Below, in pieces: positions 15,422 through 24,092 of a DNA stretch of 64,000 nucleotides. This stretch comes from an uncultured Oscillospiraceae bacterium (GTDB lineage Bacteria > Bacillota > Clostridia > Oscillospirales > Oscillospiraceae): assembly GCA_947626315.1 (NCBI GenBank), contig CANQRQ010000011.1, forward strand, positions 1 to 64,000, read 5' to 3'. Position 1 is the stretch's first letter. Every line of letters starts with the position of its first letter. Under the pieces are notes generated by a model, which worked only from the letters and a program-made list of their open reading frames with translations, was not told the DNA's origin and made no database searches. Both the position numbers and the translations under genes were made by a program.

Positions 15422-16222
15422 CTATCGATCAGGGCTCTGCCCCAGGCCAAGCAGATCGGAGACGGAGGCGCTGCACACGATTTCCACGAAGTCGAGCTCA
15501 CGGCGCTCATACGGGAAGATCTCGCTCCACATGGCCTCGTCTCCCCCATAATACAGAATTTCCCCATGATGGAAATAGGACCAGCCGTCGAAGTCCTTGA
15601 CGGTCGAGGGGAAATAGACGTTCTTCACCCCGCAGCTGTTGAAGACGGCGAGATCAACGGACTCGATCCCTTCCGAGAGGATAATGCTGTCCACCGAAGG
15701 GAAAAACATGCCGCCCTCCAGAGAGACCACCGGAAGGGTCCGGCCGTTGTAGTCGTAGGAAGGGGCAATGTAAATCTTGTCCTCCCGGCTTTTGCAGCGC
15801 GTCAGGTGGAGCGTCTCCCCGTCCACGTAGAAATCGAAATCCTCCAGCGGGGTATAGGCCTGGGCCCAGACGGAATCGGCCTCCTGTGGGGAGGAAACGC
15901 GCCGGCTCCCGGAATGGGGCGGGTCAAAATGGGCGAGAAAGGCGTTGACACCGGCGAGAATGCCGGGCAGAAAGAGCAGCAGGAGCAGGGCAGCAAGAAG
16001 AACAGGCAGGTAAGAGGACCGGCCGGCGGCCCTCCAGGTATAGCCGCAGTCCTCACAGCAGGCGAAGGGACGCCGTCTCCCGCCGCCCCCGGCAGGCTCC
16101 TCAAACGGAGAAAAGCGGCCTTCCTCCGCACCGGCGCGATAAGAACCGGGCGCCGCCGCTCCTTCGCGGAGCAGCCTGATTTTAACATTATCTCCCGAAC
16201 AGCGCGGGCACACCATAGCCAT
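15422..16222 (-). CDS. Membrane protein with N-terminal zinc ribbon and LRR-like exterior domain
   Basis: A 266-residue protein on the strand opposite to the late operon. It begins with a split zinc ribbon (CPRC at 5-8 and CEDC at about 56-59), has one strong membrane helix (about 71-92, VLLAALLLLLFLPGILAGVN), then an external domain with leucine-rich, BspA/LRR_5-like features (DSIILSEGIESVDLAVFNSCGVKNVYFPSTV). ATG at 16222 follows GGAAGGGGGAATGGCT. Only one or two LRR units are visible, so the repeat domain is short. Cargo gene of unknown function, perhaps surface sensing or superinfection exclusion. Confidence 0.65.
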   Translation of the reverse strand: MAMVCPRCSGDNVKIRLLREGAAAPGSYRAGAEEGRFSPFEEPAGGGGRRRPFACCEDCGYTWRAAGRSSYLPVLLAALLLLLFLPGILAGVNAFLAHFDPPHSGSRRVSSPQEADSVWAQAYTPLEDFDFYVDGETLHLTRCKSREDKIYIAPSYDYNGRTLPVVSLEGGMFFPSVDSIILSEGIESVDLAVFNSCGVKNVYFPSTVKDFDGWSYFHHGEILYYGGDEAMWSEIFPYERRELDFVEIVCSASVSDLLGLGQSPDR

Positions 16223-16316
16223 TCCCCCTTCCTTATGAAAGTACCATAAACCGGGGGAAATGTCCAGTGCCCGACGGCGGGGAGACAGAGGTTCTTTGTA
16301 TAGATCCTGAAAGGGG

Positions 16317-18707
16317 ATGAGAGAAATAGCGGAAAAAGAAGAGAATAAACGGATCGTCTTTAATCAGACGCCGGACAGCACGTTCACAGAGCAGATCAAA
16401 CAGCTGAAAAATCTCCAGGCGGAGTATGAGCGGCTGGGGCGGAGCGCCCAGCTCTACAGGGTCCGCGTCCGGGAGGAAAACCGGGAAATCGAGTATACCA
16501 GCATGGCCTACGCCGAGATGGAGAAGAGAGAAAAAAAGCTGGTGCAGGAGGTGAAGGAACGGGCGGCCCAGGAACAGGCGGCCCGGGAGGCTCTGCAAAA
16601 AGGACTGAACGGCTTGCATAAAGCGATGGAAACAGTTTTTTCAGCAGGATGGAAATTCATAACAGAGTTTAGCAAAAGTGCTTTTGAGGCCGCAAAGAAG
16701 CTGAATGTCTTCACTGGACTGTCCAAGGCGGTTGCACCGGCGCTGAAAAAGACGGGGGAGCTCCTGAAAAAGGCCTTTATCCTGGGGCCGGTGGAAAAGG
16801 GCCTGGAGCTGCTGCGCACAAAGATGCTGGAGCTGGCCAAGTCCGACCGCTCCCTGAACGGGGCTTTGGAGAGCCTGAAAAGCGCGCTGGTCACAGCCTT
16901 TATGCCCATCTATCAGGCGGCGCTCCCGCCACTGACGGCGCTGCTGCGGGCACTGACCCAGATTACCCAGGCGGTGGGGCGCTTTATCGCTGTGCTGTTC
17001 GGCGGGACGGGCAAGCGGGCCCAGGACAGTTCCAAAGCTCTTGAGGAGGAGACAAAGGCCCTGAAAGGGACGGGGGCAGCGGCAGAAGAGGCCGCCGGGT
17101 CGCTGGCCGCCTTTGACGAGATCAACACCATCGAGACGGAGGACAAGGCCGGGAGAGGCGGCGGAGGCGGCAGCACCGGAGAGGACGGGAGCGCCGCGGC
17201 GCCGGAGCTCTCCCTGGACGAGACAGTGTTTTCCAGCTGGGGAGAGGCTTTTTCCACCCTGCTGGACGAGATCCTTGACCGGGGCCTGCCCCGGCTCCGG
17301 AAGGGCTTTGAGCGCTTCGCCGGCTGGTTCAACAGCTTTTCCCAAAAGCTCTATGACATGTTCACCTTCAAGGGCGTGCGGGACAAGGTGCGGCGCATCG
17401 GCCGGGAGCTGGCGGCAGCGCTCAATAAGCTGGCGGCCGGAATGGACTGGCGCAGCTTCGGCGCGGCGCTCGGCGCAGGGCTGGATTTGGCGGTCCAGTT
17501 TGCTGTTCAGGCTCTGTTTGGCGTTGACTGGTCGGGTTTGGGCGCTGATTTGGCAGAGTGGATCAACGGGGTTGTCGCGGCGATCGACTGGCAAGCGGTG
17601 GGGCAGCTGCTGTGGAGCGGGTTCAAAATCGCCATCGACCTTCTTGCCGGGCTGCTGTTGAGCCTGGACATGGTTCAGCTGGCCCGGGCGGCAAACCAGA
17701 TGGTGACCGGCTTCCTGGACGCTATGCTGGAGACTATCAGAAATACCGATTGGGAAGCAGTTGGAGAACAGATAAAGCTGTTCTTTGCCAACCTGGATTG
17801 GAACGGTATCGCAATAGCGGTATCGACGGCGATAGGCACCGCTTTTGGAGCTTTGGGCGAAACGCTGCTGAGCGTGTTTAGCGGCGCGTTGGAGCAGGTA
17901 AGGGAGCACTTCGATGATTGGACGCAGGTTGCGAACGATGCGGGCGTTGATGTAGGAAACGGCCTTTTGATGGGAATCGGAGCCGGTATCGGAGATATTT
18001 TTGCTTGGCTGCTGAAGCACATTACGAGCCCCTTTATTGAGGGATTTAAAAAAATCTTCGGCATCCACTCCCCGTCTACCGTTATGGCGGAGCTGGGCGG
18101 CTTGCTGATGGACGGGCTGCTGGAGGGCATCCTGGGCAGGTTTGCCCCGGTGCTGGAGAGCGTGAAGACCGTCCTCAACGGCATCCTCCAGTTCGTCACC
18201 GGCGTGTTCACCGGGGACTGGGGCCGGGCCTGGGAGGGCGTCAGCGGCGTGTTCCGGGGCGTCTGGAACGGGATCGTCTCCGTCCTGGAGGGAGCCGTCA
18301 ACCTGATCATCAGCGGCATCAACTGGATGCTTTCCCAGCTCAACCGGCTGCGGATCGACTTCCCGGCCTGGCTGGGCGGCGGCAGCTTCGGCTTCAACAT
18401 CCCGCTTGTCAGCGGCGTCTCCATCCCCCGCCTTGCGCAAGGCGCGGTGATCCCGCCAAACCGGGAGTTTATGGCGGTGCTGGGCGACCAGAAGAGCGGC
18501 ACCAACATCGAGGCCCCGGAGGACCTGATCCGGCGGATCGTCCGGGAGGAGTCCGGCGGCGGGAACGAGGCGCTGCTGCGGGAAATTCTGCAGGCCATCA
18601 AGGCCGGGCAAGTTATCAAAGTGGACGGCACCACCTTTGGCCGCACGGCTATTCGGAGCATCAACGGCGTGAACCGGGCGGCGGGGCGGCAGCTCTTAGA
18701 CATATAA
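16317..18707 (+). CDS. Tail tape measure protein
   Basis: A 796-residue protein whose length sets the tail. A helical N-terminus (about 20-90 coiled coil), hydrophobic helices around 170-225, a Gly-rich hinge near 280, alternating amphipathic segments (GMDWRSFGAALGAGLDLAVQF and similar repeats at about 375-545), and the IFGIHSPSTVMAELG motif near 580, typical of tape measures. ATG 16317 abuts AAAGGGG with no spacer, and a stop lies three codons upstream. The natural N-terminus may therefore have been lost when the cargo genes were inserted between gp15 and this gene. Confidence 0.85.
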   Translation: MREIAEKEENKRIVFNQTPDSTFTEQIKQLKNLQAEYERLGRSAQLYRVRVREENREIEYTSMAYAEMEKREKKLVQEVKERAAQEQAAREALQKGLNGLHKAMETVFSAGWKFITEFSKSAFEAAKKLNVFTGLSKAVAPALKKTGELLKKAFILGPVEKGLELLRTKMLELAKSDRSLNGALESLKSALVTAFMPIYQAALPPLTALLRALTQITQAVGRFIAVLFGGTGKRAQDSSKALEEETKALKGTGAAAEEAAGSLAAFDEINTIETEDKAGRGGGGGSTGEDGSAAAPELSLDETVFSSWGEAFSTLLDEILDRGLPRLRKGFERFAGWFNSFSQKLYDMFTFKGVRDKVRRIGRELAAALNKLAAGMDWRSFGAALGAGLDLAVQFAVQALFGVDWSGLGADLAEWINGVVAAIDWQAVGQLLWSGFKIAIDLLAGLLLSLDMVQLARAANQMVTGFLDAMLETIRNTDWEAVGEQIKLFFANLDWNGIAIAVSTAIGTAFGALGETLLSVFSGALEQVREHFDDWTQVANDAGVDVGNGLLMGIGAGIGDIFAWLLKHITSPFIEGFKKIFGIHSPSTVMAELGGLLMDGLLEGILGRFAPVLESVKTVLNGILQFVTGVFTGDWGRAWEGVSGVFRGVWNGIVSVLEGAVNLIISGINWMLSQLNRLRIDFPAWLGGGSFGFNIPLVSGVSIPRLAQGAVIPPNREFMAVLGDQKSGTNIEAPEDLIRRIVREESGGGNEALLREILQAIKAGQVIKVDGTTFGRTAIRSINGVNRAAGRQLLDI

Positions 18708-18717
18708 GGAGGGACGT

Positions 18718-19086
18718 ATGGCGGCGCAATTACTGATCATCAACGGCCATGATTATTCTTCCTATATTCAGGACGACGGCTACGACTGGAGCCGGGACGA
18801 CCTGGACAGCGAGAAGACCGTGCGGGTCAAAACCGGCGACATGCGGAGGGACAAGATCGCGGAGAAGCGCAACCTGACCTATACCATGCGGGACATGCCC
18901 GAGGCGCTGTTTGCCCAGCTGGATGAGGACCTGCACGAGCCCTTCTTCCAGGCTACCTACCACGACCCCCACGGGGACAGGACCAGAACTTTCTACTGTT
19001 CACAGCTTCCGGGCAAGCTCCGAATGATCATAGACGGCAGCAACCTGATGTGGGGGAATATCTCCTTCAGCATCCATGAGAGGTGA
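18718..19086 (+). CDS. Phage distal tail-region protein
   Basis: A 122-residue protein directly after the tape measure, with INGHDYSSYIQDDGYDWSRDDLDSEKTVR and a C-terminal LMWGNISFSIHER. This pattern is common in small tail proteins (DUF6711-like) of Clostridia phages, in the position of distal tail proteins. ATG 18718 follows AAGGAGGGACGT. Confidence 0.65.
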   Translation: MAAQLLIINGHDYSSYIQDDGYDWSRDDLDSEKTVRVKTGDMRRDKIAEKRNLTYTMRDMPEALFAQLDEDLHEPFFQATYHDPHGDRTRTFYCSQLPGKLRMIIDGSNLMWGNISFSIHER

Positions 19087-19089
19087 GCT

Positions 19090-19779
19090 ATGGCACTTTC
19101 TACCAGCGAACTATGGCAAGCCCTGTTGGAGAAGCAGGGCACGCGAAAAGAATACTGCTTTGACATTGCGGGCGCCCGCTACGGCGAGGACGCCGAGGTC
19201 TCCCACAGCGTCAGCAATGAGCTTTACAGCGATATCGGCATTGGAAACGCCAACGCGGCGCAAATGAGGCTTTCCGTTTTTGCGGAGAACATCCCCAGGG
19301 GCGCTGAGATACGGCGCTATGTGCGGCTGGTGAACGGGGAGGAGGCCAGCGAGTGGCTCCCGGCGGGCGTGTTCTTCACCAACCGGCGGGCAGAAGAGGA
19401 TGGCGTATGGAACATCGAGGCCTATGACGTGCTGCGCAAGGCTGAAACCGAGTGGATACCCGGCGGCAGCATCGAGTTTCCCATCACCATGCCCCAGGCC
19501 GTTGTGCTGTTCGCCCAGGCTATGGGCTGTCAGATCGACCCGCGCACACAGCTGAACCCGGCGTACACGATGGACTACCCGTCCACCGGCACAACCATCC
19601 GGCAGGAGCTGCAATACATCGCGGCGGCCCACGGGGGGAATTGGATCGTGACAGGAGAGGGAAAGCTCCTGCTTCTACCCCTGGGCAGCGAACCACCGGA
19701 GACCAATTACCTCATCGCGGAGACAGGCCGTGTTATTACCCTCGGTCAAGGAGAAGGGAAGGCGAGAATACTTGTCTAG
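19090..19779 (+). CDS. Tail tip protein, N-terminal part (frameshifted)
   Basis: 229 residues, ATG 19090 after GAGAGGTGAGCT. It reads as the N-terminal hub-like part of a phage tail-associated protein (NELYSDIGIGNANAAQMRLSVF, RLVNGEEASEWLPAGVFFTNRR, EGVWN-type YDVLRKAE segment). It ends at TAG 19777-19779 in the middle of a conserved stretch that continues one frame over (SSKHYVGLNLTGFEDNGV), so the two pieces are one ancestral gene of about 620 codons split by a one-base change near 19765-19780. Confidence 0.7.
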   Translation: MALSTSELWQALLEKQGTRKEYCFDIAGARYGEDAEVSHSVSNELYSDIGIGNANAAQMRLSVFAENIPRGAEIRRYVRLVNGEEASEWLPAGVFFTNRRAEEDGVWNIEAYDVLRKAETEWIPGGSIEFPITMPQAVVLFAQAMGCQIDPRTQLNPAYTMDYPSTGTTIRQELQYIAAAHGGNWIVTGEGKLLLLPLGSEPPETNYLIAETGRVITLGQGEGKARILV

Positions 19780-20959
19780 CAAGCACTATGTGGGCCTGAA
19801 CCTGACGGGCTTTGAAGATAACGGCGTCATGCGCCCCGTCTCCCGTATTACCCTCCTCGTGGACAGCGACCACGTGATCACAGCGGGAGACGACAGCGGC
19901 TTAGAGCTGACAGCTGACTGCCCCCACGCCACCCAGGCGATGGCGGACGCCATTTTAGCCCGGCTCAAAGGCTACAAGTATCAGATGTACACGGCAGACG
20001 CGGCCAGCATCGACCCGGCGGCAGAGCTGGGGGACGGCGTTACGGCGGGGGGCATCTACTCCGTGATCTCCCGCATCAATGACGACGGGGACGGCTATCC
20101 AAGCTTAGAGGCCCCCGGCGAAGAGGAAACACAGGACGAATTTCCAACAGCGGGAGAAGTTACAAAGACCTTTAACCGCCAGATCGCGGACACCCGCGCC
20201 ACGATAACCAAGACGGCGGAGAGCATCACGCTGGAGGTAGCCAAAAAAGTCGGCTATGACGAGGTTATTTCCTCTATTAACCAGACGGCGGAGCAGATCA
20301 CGATCAATGCCAGCAAAATCAGCCTTGAGGGCGCTGTGTCGATTAACAAAACTTTCCAAATTGACACACAGGGATACCTCCAATGCACGGGCGGCAAGAT
20401 CGGCGGGTTCAGCATTGGAACCTCCTCCCTGTATAACGGGCTTTCATCCTTCTCCGGCACTACGAATGGCGTGTACATAGGGACCGATGGAATCGCTTTG
20501 GGCGGTGGGAAATTCAAGGTAGACAGCTCCGGCAACCTGACGGCCAGCAGCGGGACCTTCACCGGGAAGGTCCGGGCAAATCAAATACAAGTCGGCGGCG
20601 ACAACGGCTACATTACCGGGAGCCAGATCGGCAGCAGCACGATAAGCGGCGGCAACATCGGCTCTCAGACCATCGGCGTGGGAAACATGGGGACCAACAG
20701 CATTGAAAACCGCTGCATACAGTCCGGCTCTATCTATAACAGCACCCTGTCCGGCGGCTGTGTGTCCAACGCCAAGCTGGACGCGGACTTGCAGAACGTG
20801 ATCGCCTCCGCCATCACCGCCAGCCGCATTACCTCCGGCCTGGCTTCGGCCACCAGCTTTTCCTGCACGAGTTTCAGCTTCAACGGCTATCCCTGCTACT
20901 GGAGCCGGTGCACAAGCCTGGATGACGGGAAATATTACATCACGAGAAACACGTATTAA
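19730..20959 (+). CDS. Tail tip/fibre protein, C-terminal part (frameshifted)
   Basis: This open frame continues the preceding gene from SSKHYVGLNLTG (about 19783). It includes the LARLKGYKYQMYTADAASIDPAAELGD segment, a helical TKTFNRQIADTRATITKTAESI region and a long beta-helical tail with repeating turns (GGKIGGFSIG, GKVRANQIQVGG, GSQIGSSTISGGNIG). The C-terminus carries several cysteines. The formal ATG at 19730 lies in the overlap and has no ribosome site, so independent translation is doubtful. It would form the tail tip or baseplate fibre. Confidence 0.65.
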   Translation: MLLPSVKEKGRREYLSSKHYVGLNLTGFEDNGVMRPVSRITLLVDSDHVITAGDDSGLELTADCPHATQAMADAILARLKGYKYQMYTADAASIDPAAELGDGVTAGGIYSVISRINDDGDGYPSLEAPGEEETQDEFPTAGEVTKTFNRQIADTRATITKTAESITLEVAKKVGYDEVISSINQTAEQITINASKISLEGAVSINKTFQIDTQGYLQCTGGKIGGFSIGTSSLYNGLSSFSGTTNGVYIGTDGIALGGGKFKVDSSGNLTASSGTFTGKVRANQIQVGGDNGYITGSQIGSSTISGGNIGSQTIGVGNMGTNSIENRCIQSGSIYNSTLSGGCVSNAKLDADLQNVIASAITASRITSGLASATSFSCTSFSFNGYPCYWSRCTSLDDGKYYITRNTY

Positions 20960-20968
20960 GGAGGACGC

Positions 20969-21259
20969 ATGAACAGAGTGATAACGGCGGCGGGACAGGA
21001 GATCCCCTGCAATTTCTTCGGCCTGGCGATACAGGGCGTGCTGGTCATGGATGTGCAAATGGGATTTGTGGACGCCTATGAGGCGTTTAAGGACCCGGCG
21101 AACAACAAAGAGCTGCGCTACATCTACGAGAGCAACGGCTTTGAGGAAGAGCGGAGCGTGAAAGGGTACACAGCCCTTTCATACATAGAAAATCTTTTCA
21201 GGGGCACGGAAGAGGTCCGCGTGGCATTGCAGCGGCCCTTCGCCCCGCTGGAGGAATGA
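20969..21259 (+). CDS. Small tail-region protein, unknown
   Basis: A 96-residue protein with ATG 20969 after AAGGAGGACGC. It has RVITAAGQEIPCNFFGLAIQG at the start and a charged helical middle (VDAYEAFKDPANNKELRYIYESNGF). Its place between tip and fibre genes suggests an accessory tail or baseplate role; family not recognised. Confidence 0.55.
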   Translation: MNRVITAAGQEIPCNFFGLAIQGVLVMDVQMGFVDAYEAFKDPANNKELRYIYESNGFEEERSVKGYTALSYIENLFRGTEEVRVALQRPFAPLEE

Positions 21260-21261
21260 GC

Positions 21262-21498
21262 ATGACCGATCAATCTATTGCCCTGCTGGAGCGGGTGATC
21301 TACACCCTTGAGAGCGTCCAGCTCCCGGCGACGCTTGAGGGTTTCAACACCATGCAGAAGCTGGTGGGCTGCTCTGAGGCCGTGCGGCAGGTAGTCCGGG
21401 AGTGCAGGAGCACCCGGGAGGCCATCAGGCAGGCGGCAAAAGCGGCTGACGACACAGACGAGGCGGCTGAACAGGCCCAGGAGGCAGAAAATGGCTGA
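21262..21498 (+). CDS. Small helical tail-region protein, unknown
   Basis: A 78-residue, almost wholly alpha-helical protein (LLERVIYTLESVQLPATLEGFNTMQKLVG, ending in an Ala/Glu-rich helix). ATG 21262 is preferred because GGAGG lies seven bases upstream; ATG 21256 sits against that site. Overlaps the next gene by eight bases. Possibly a chaperone or structural linker for fibres. Confidence 0.55.
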   Translation: MTDQSIALLERVIYTLESVQLPATLEGFNTMQKLVGCSEAVRQVVRECRSTREAIRQAAKAADDTDEAAEQAQEAENG

Positions 21499-21994
21499 TA
21501 GAACCATCGGCGAACTTGACCCGGTAAAAGAAGTACCGATCGGCGACCTGCCGCAAGTCCTGGAGCTGTACGACGACAGCCTGCTCCCTGTCGAACAGCA
21601 GGGAATGGCCATGCGCATGACCGGCAGGCAATTTCGGCAATACGGGGAGAAATCCGCTGAAATCTATGTCCAGACGGCTGTAGACGCAGCTGACGCAGCA
21701 AAGCAGAGCGAAGCCAACGTTGCCGAGAGCGAGCGGCAGGCCAGGGAGTACAGCGGCAAGCCGCCTGTCATCCGGCAGAACGAAGCGGGGGACTTCACCT
21801 GGTGGACCTGGGACGCGGAGGCGCAGGAGTACCGGGACACGGGGGAGATCGCCGTTGGCAACGTGCTGTACGCGGCGTTTTTCGTCGACGAGACGACGGG
21901 AGAATTATACGAATATTATGACAAGGCCTATACCGGTCCGCAGTTTCAGCTGCGGGACGGGGCAGATTTGGAGGTGATTTTAATTGCCGGGTGA
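21491..21994 (+). CDS. Phage tail/baseplate accessory protein
   Basis: A 167-residue protein, ATG 21491 inside the end of the previous gene. The N-terminus (RTIGELDPVKEVPIGDLPQVLELYDDS) and the LPVEQQGMAMRMTGRQFRQY segment resemble structural proteins preceding fibres in gut Clostridia phages. A short helical stalk (DAADAAKQSEANVAESERQ) precedes a beta-rich end (GDFTWWTWDAEAQEYRDTGE). Overlaps the fibre gene by 11 bases. Confidence 0.6.
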   Translation: MADRTIGELDPVKEVPIGDLPQVLELYDDSLLPVEQQGMAMRMTGRQFRQYGEKSAEIYVQTAVDAADAAKQSEANVAESERQAREYSGKPPVIRQNEAGDFTWWTWDAEAQEYRDTGEIAVGNVLYAAFFVDETTGELYEYYDKAYTGPQFQLRDGADLEVILIAG

Positions 21995-23345
21995 AGCGAA
22001 CAAAGTGACGACCAATCTGGGCCGGGTGTCCATCGTGCCGAAGGGGGTCTATGACCCGGAGACGGTCTATACGCGCCTGGATTATGTGCTCTTCGGGGAT
22101 GACGGCTATCTGGCCCGGAAGTCCGGCCTGCAGGGCGTGACCCCGGAGGAGGGGGAGGACTGGATGAAGGCCGTGGGCAGCGGCAGCGCGGCGGCGGCCA
22201 AAGAGGCGGCCGCCCAGGCGGCTGCAAGCGCCGAGAGCGCGGCGGGGAGCGTCCAGGTCCTGGAGGAAAACCGGGAGGCCATCCAGAGCATCCGGGACAA
22301 TCTGGAGGATATCCAAGCTGTCAGCGGCGGAATGGAGGCCGTGCAGACCGTGGGCGGCCAGATCGGGGCGGTGCAGACCGTCAGCCAGGGCATGGAGGCC
22401 GTGCGCACGGCGGCGGAGAACCTGGAGGCGATCCAGGCCGCGCCGGAGGCGGCTGACCGGGCGGAGGCGGCGGACGATGACGCCAATCTGGCGGCGGAGC
22501 GGGCCGAGGAGGCCGCTAACCGGGCCCAGAGCATTGCCCAGGGCGCCAAGGGCTACTACGAGACGCCGGAGACCCTGCGGGAATCCGTCCCCGAAGGGAC
22601 GGCGGGCGACTGGGCCATTGTGGGCTCTACGGATACCATTTGGGTCTGGGACAGGGAGACTGCCGGCTGGAAGGATTCCCACCAGGCCACGGACCTGTCC
22701 AACTACTATACCAAGGATCAGGCGGATGAGGAGAACAACAAGCTGCTGGCGAACATCACCCAGGCGACGGACGGGAAGATATCCGATGCTACGGAGACTT
22801 TGACCGGTCAGATCGACGTGGCGAAGGAGGACCTTGGAACGCAGATCACAGAGGGCCTGGCGGAGAAGCTGGGGAAGGAAGAGACGGCGGCAGCGGCTGA
22901 GAAGCTGGAAACACCCCGGAACATCTCCATCAGCGGCGGGGCCACGGCTGCCGCGAAGACCTTCGACGGAAGCGCAGCGGTCAATCTTGAGGTCACCGCC
23001 CTTGACGTGAGCAAAGCGACCGCCGGAACGCTGGCGATAGCCAGAGGAGGAACAGGGGCGGCTGCGGCTGCGACCGCCTTGTCCAATCTCGGCGGGCAGC
23101 CGAAGCACACTGCCATCACCGTCTCTCTCGCTGTCGCCTCCTGGAGCGCGTCCAACACCATCACCGTCAACGCGGCAGGCGTCACGGCCTCGAATACGGT
23201 GATCATCTCTCCGGCTCCGGCCAGTTTCGCGGCTTATGGTGAGGCCGGTGTTCGATGCACGGCTCAAGCTGCTGGGAAGCTGACCTTCACGGCGGATAGC
23301 AAACCGACGGCTGCGCTGACGGTCAATGTCGTTATATTTAACTAG
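21984..23345 (+). CDS. Phage tail fibre protein
   Basis: A 453-residue fibre. The N-terminal module (VTTNLGRVSIVPKGVYDPETVYTRLDYV) is the carbohydrate-binding or attachment module seen in many fibres. It is followed by GWKDSH-type beta units, a long Ala/Glu-rich coiled coil (about 65-200, rich in AAAKEAAAQAAAS and VQTV repeats) and a C-terminal beta domain with LAIARGGTGAAAA, the triple-glycine motif common at fibre shafts. ATTG (TTG 21984) start within the upstream gene end. Likely the host-contact fibre. Confidence 0.75.
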   Translation: MPGEANKVTTNLGRVSIVPKGVYDPETVYTRLDYVLFGDDGYLARKSGLQGVTPEEGEDWMKAVGSGSAAAAKEAAAQAAASAESAAGSVQVLEENREAIQSIRDNLEDIQAVSGGMEAVQTVGGQIGAVQTVSQGMEAVRTAAENLEAIQAAPEAADRAEAADDDANLAAERAEEAANRAQSIAQGAKGYYETPETLRESVPEGTAGDWAIVGSTDTIWVWDRETAGWKDSHQATDLSNYYTKDQADEENNKLLANITQATDGKISDATETLTGQIDVAKEDLGTQITEGLAEKLGKEETAAAAEKLETPRNISISGGATAAAKTFDGSAAVNLEVTALDVSKATAGTLAIARGGTGAAAAATALSNLGGQPKHTAITVSLAVASWSASNTITVNAAGVTASNTVIISPAPASFAAYGEAGVRCTAQAAGKLTFTADSKPTAALTVNVVIFN

Positions 23346-23357
23346 GAGGCGGAGCAA

Positions 23358-24080
23358 ATGGTTCTTAATATGACAGGCGGGGGCGGCATTAACCTGACCG
23401 TTGTCGGAGGTACGACAGTGCCCGCTTCTCCGAAAGAAAATACGATATGGGTTAATACGAGTACCGCCATTTCCTCTTATGTTATGTCAGTGACCGAACC
23501 AGAATCTCCTGTAGCTGGAATGGTCTGGTTTTGCTACCGTTCAGGCAGCCTTGCCCCAATAGAAGTTGTAAAGAATTCTGGTATCTGGGCGTATCCGGCA
23601 GATTGCCAGCAATATGTAAATGGTGCATGGGTGTTTAAACCGGCGTCTGTCTATCAGAGCGGCAAATGGATCAGCCTGACAATAACAGCTATTGAACCGG
23701 GGAAAATCGTTTTACCTTATTACCTCACAACTACGCTTAATAAGAATCCAAGTTTTACCGCAGGAAACGGATATACTACACTTAAGGGAAACGAGGGAGG
23801 ATATGCCGGCGCAATCTTTGGGCCAATTGATGTAACGCCGTTCAAAACTCTCCATTTCCGCGGTGGGGCGGCTACTAATGACAATGCTGCCGCTATCCTT
23901 CTCAAAATTTGGGGTGGCAGAGTCACCAATTCAAACGCTTCCGGGTTGGCACAGATACAGATAAAGACGGGAACAGCGGACTATGACTTGGATATAAGCG
24001 GGATTAATCAGACCGCTTATTTTGGCCCTACGTTATCATATAACTATTCCATGACGATTTATGAACTAGAACTGAGATAG
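23358..24080 (+). CDS. Tail fibre tip/receptor-binding-like protein
   Basis: A 240-residue beta-rich protein, ATG 23358 after AGGAGGCGGAGC. The first 70 residues resemble fibre-tip attachment units (TTVPASPKENTIWVNTS, PVAGMVWFCYRSGS). The rest is a probable jelly-roll (FGPIDVTPFKTLHFRGG, YDLDISGINQTAYFG). Base composition is visibly more AT-rich than its neighbours, as expected for a receptor-binding module exchanged between phages. Confidence 0.6.
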   Translation: MVLNMTGGGGINLTVVGGTTVPASPKENTIWVNTSTAISSYVMSVTEPESPVAGMVWFCYRSGSLAPIEVVKNSGIWAYPADCQQYVNGAWVFKPASVYQSGKWISLTITAIEPGKIVLPYYLTTTLNKNPSFTAGNGYTTLKGNEGGYAGAIFGPIDVTPFKTLHFRGGAATNDNAAAILLKIWGGRVTNSNASGLAQIQIKTGTADYDLDISGINQTAYFGPTLSYNYSMTIYELELR

Positions 24081-24092
24081 GGAGATGATCAA

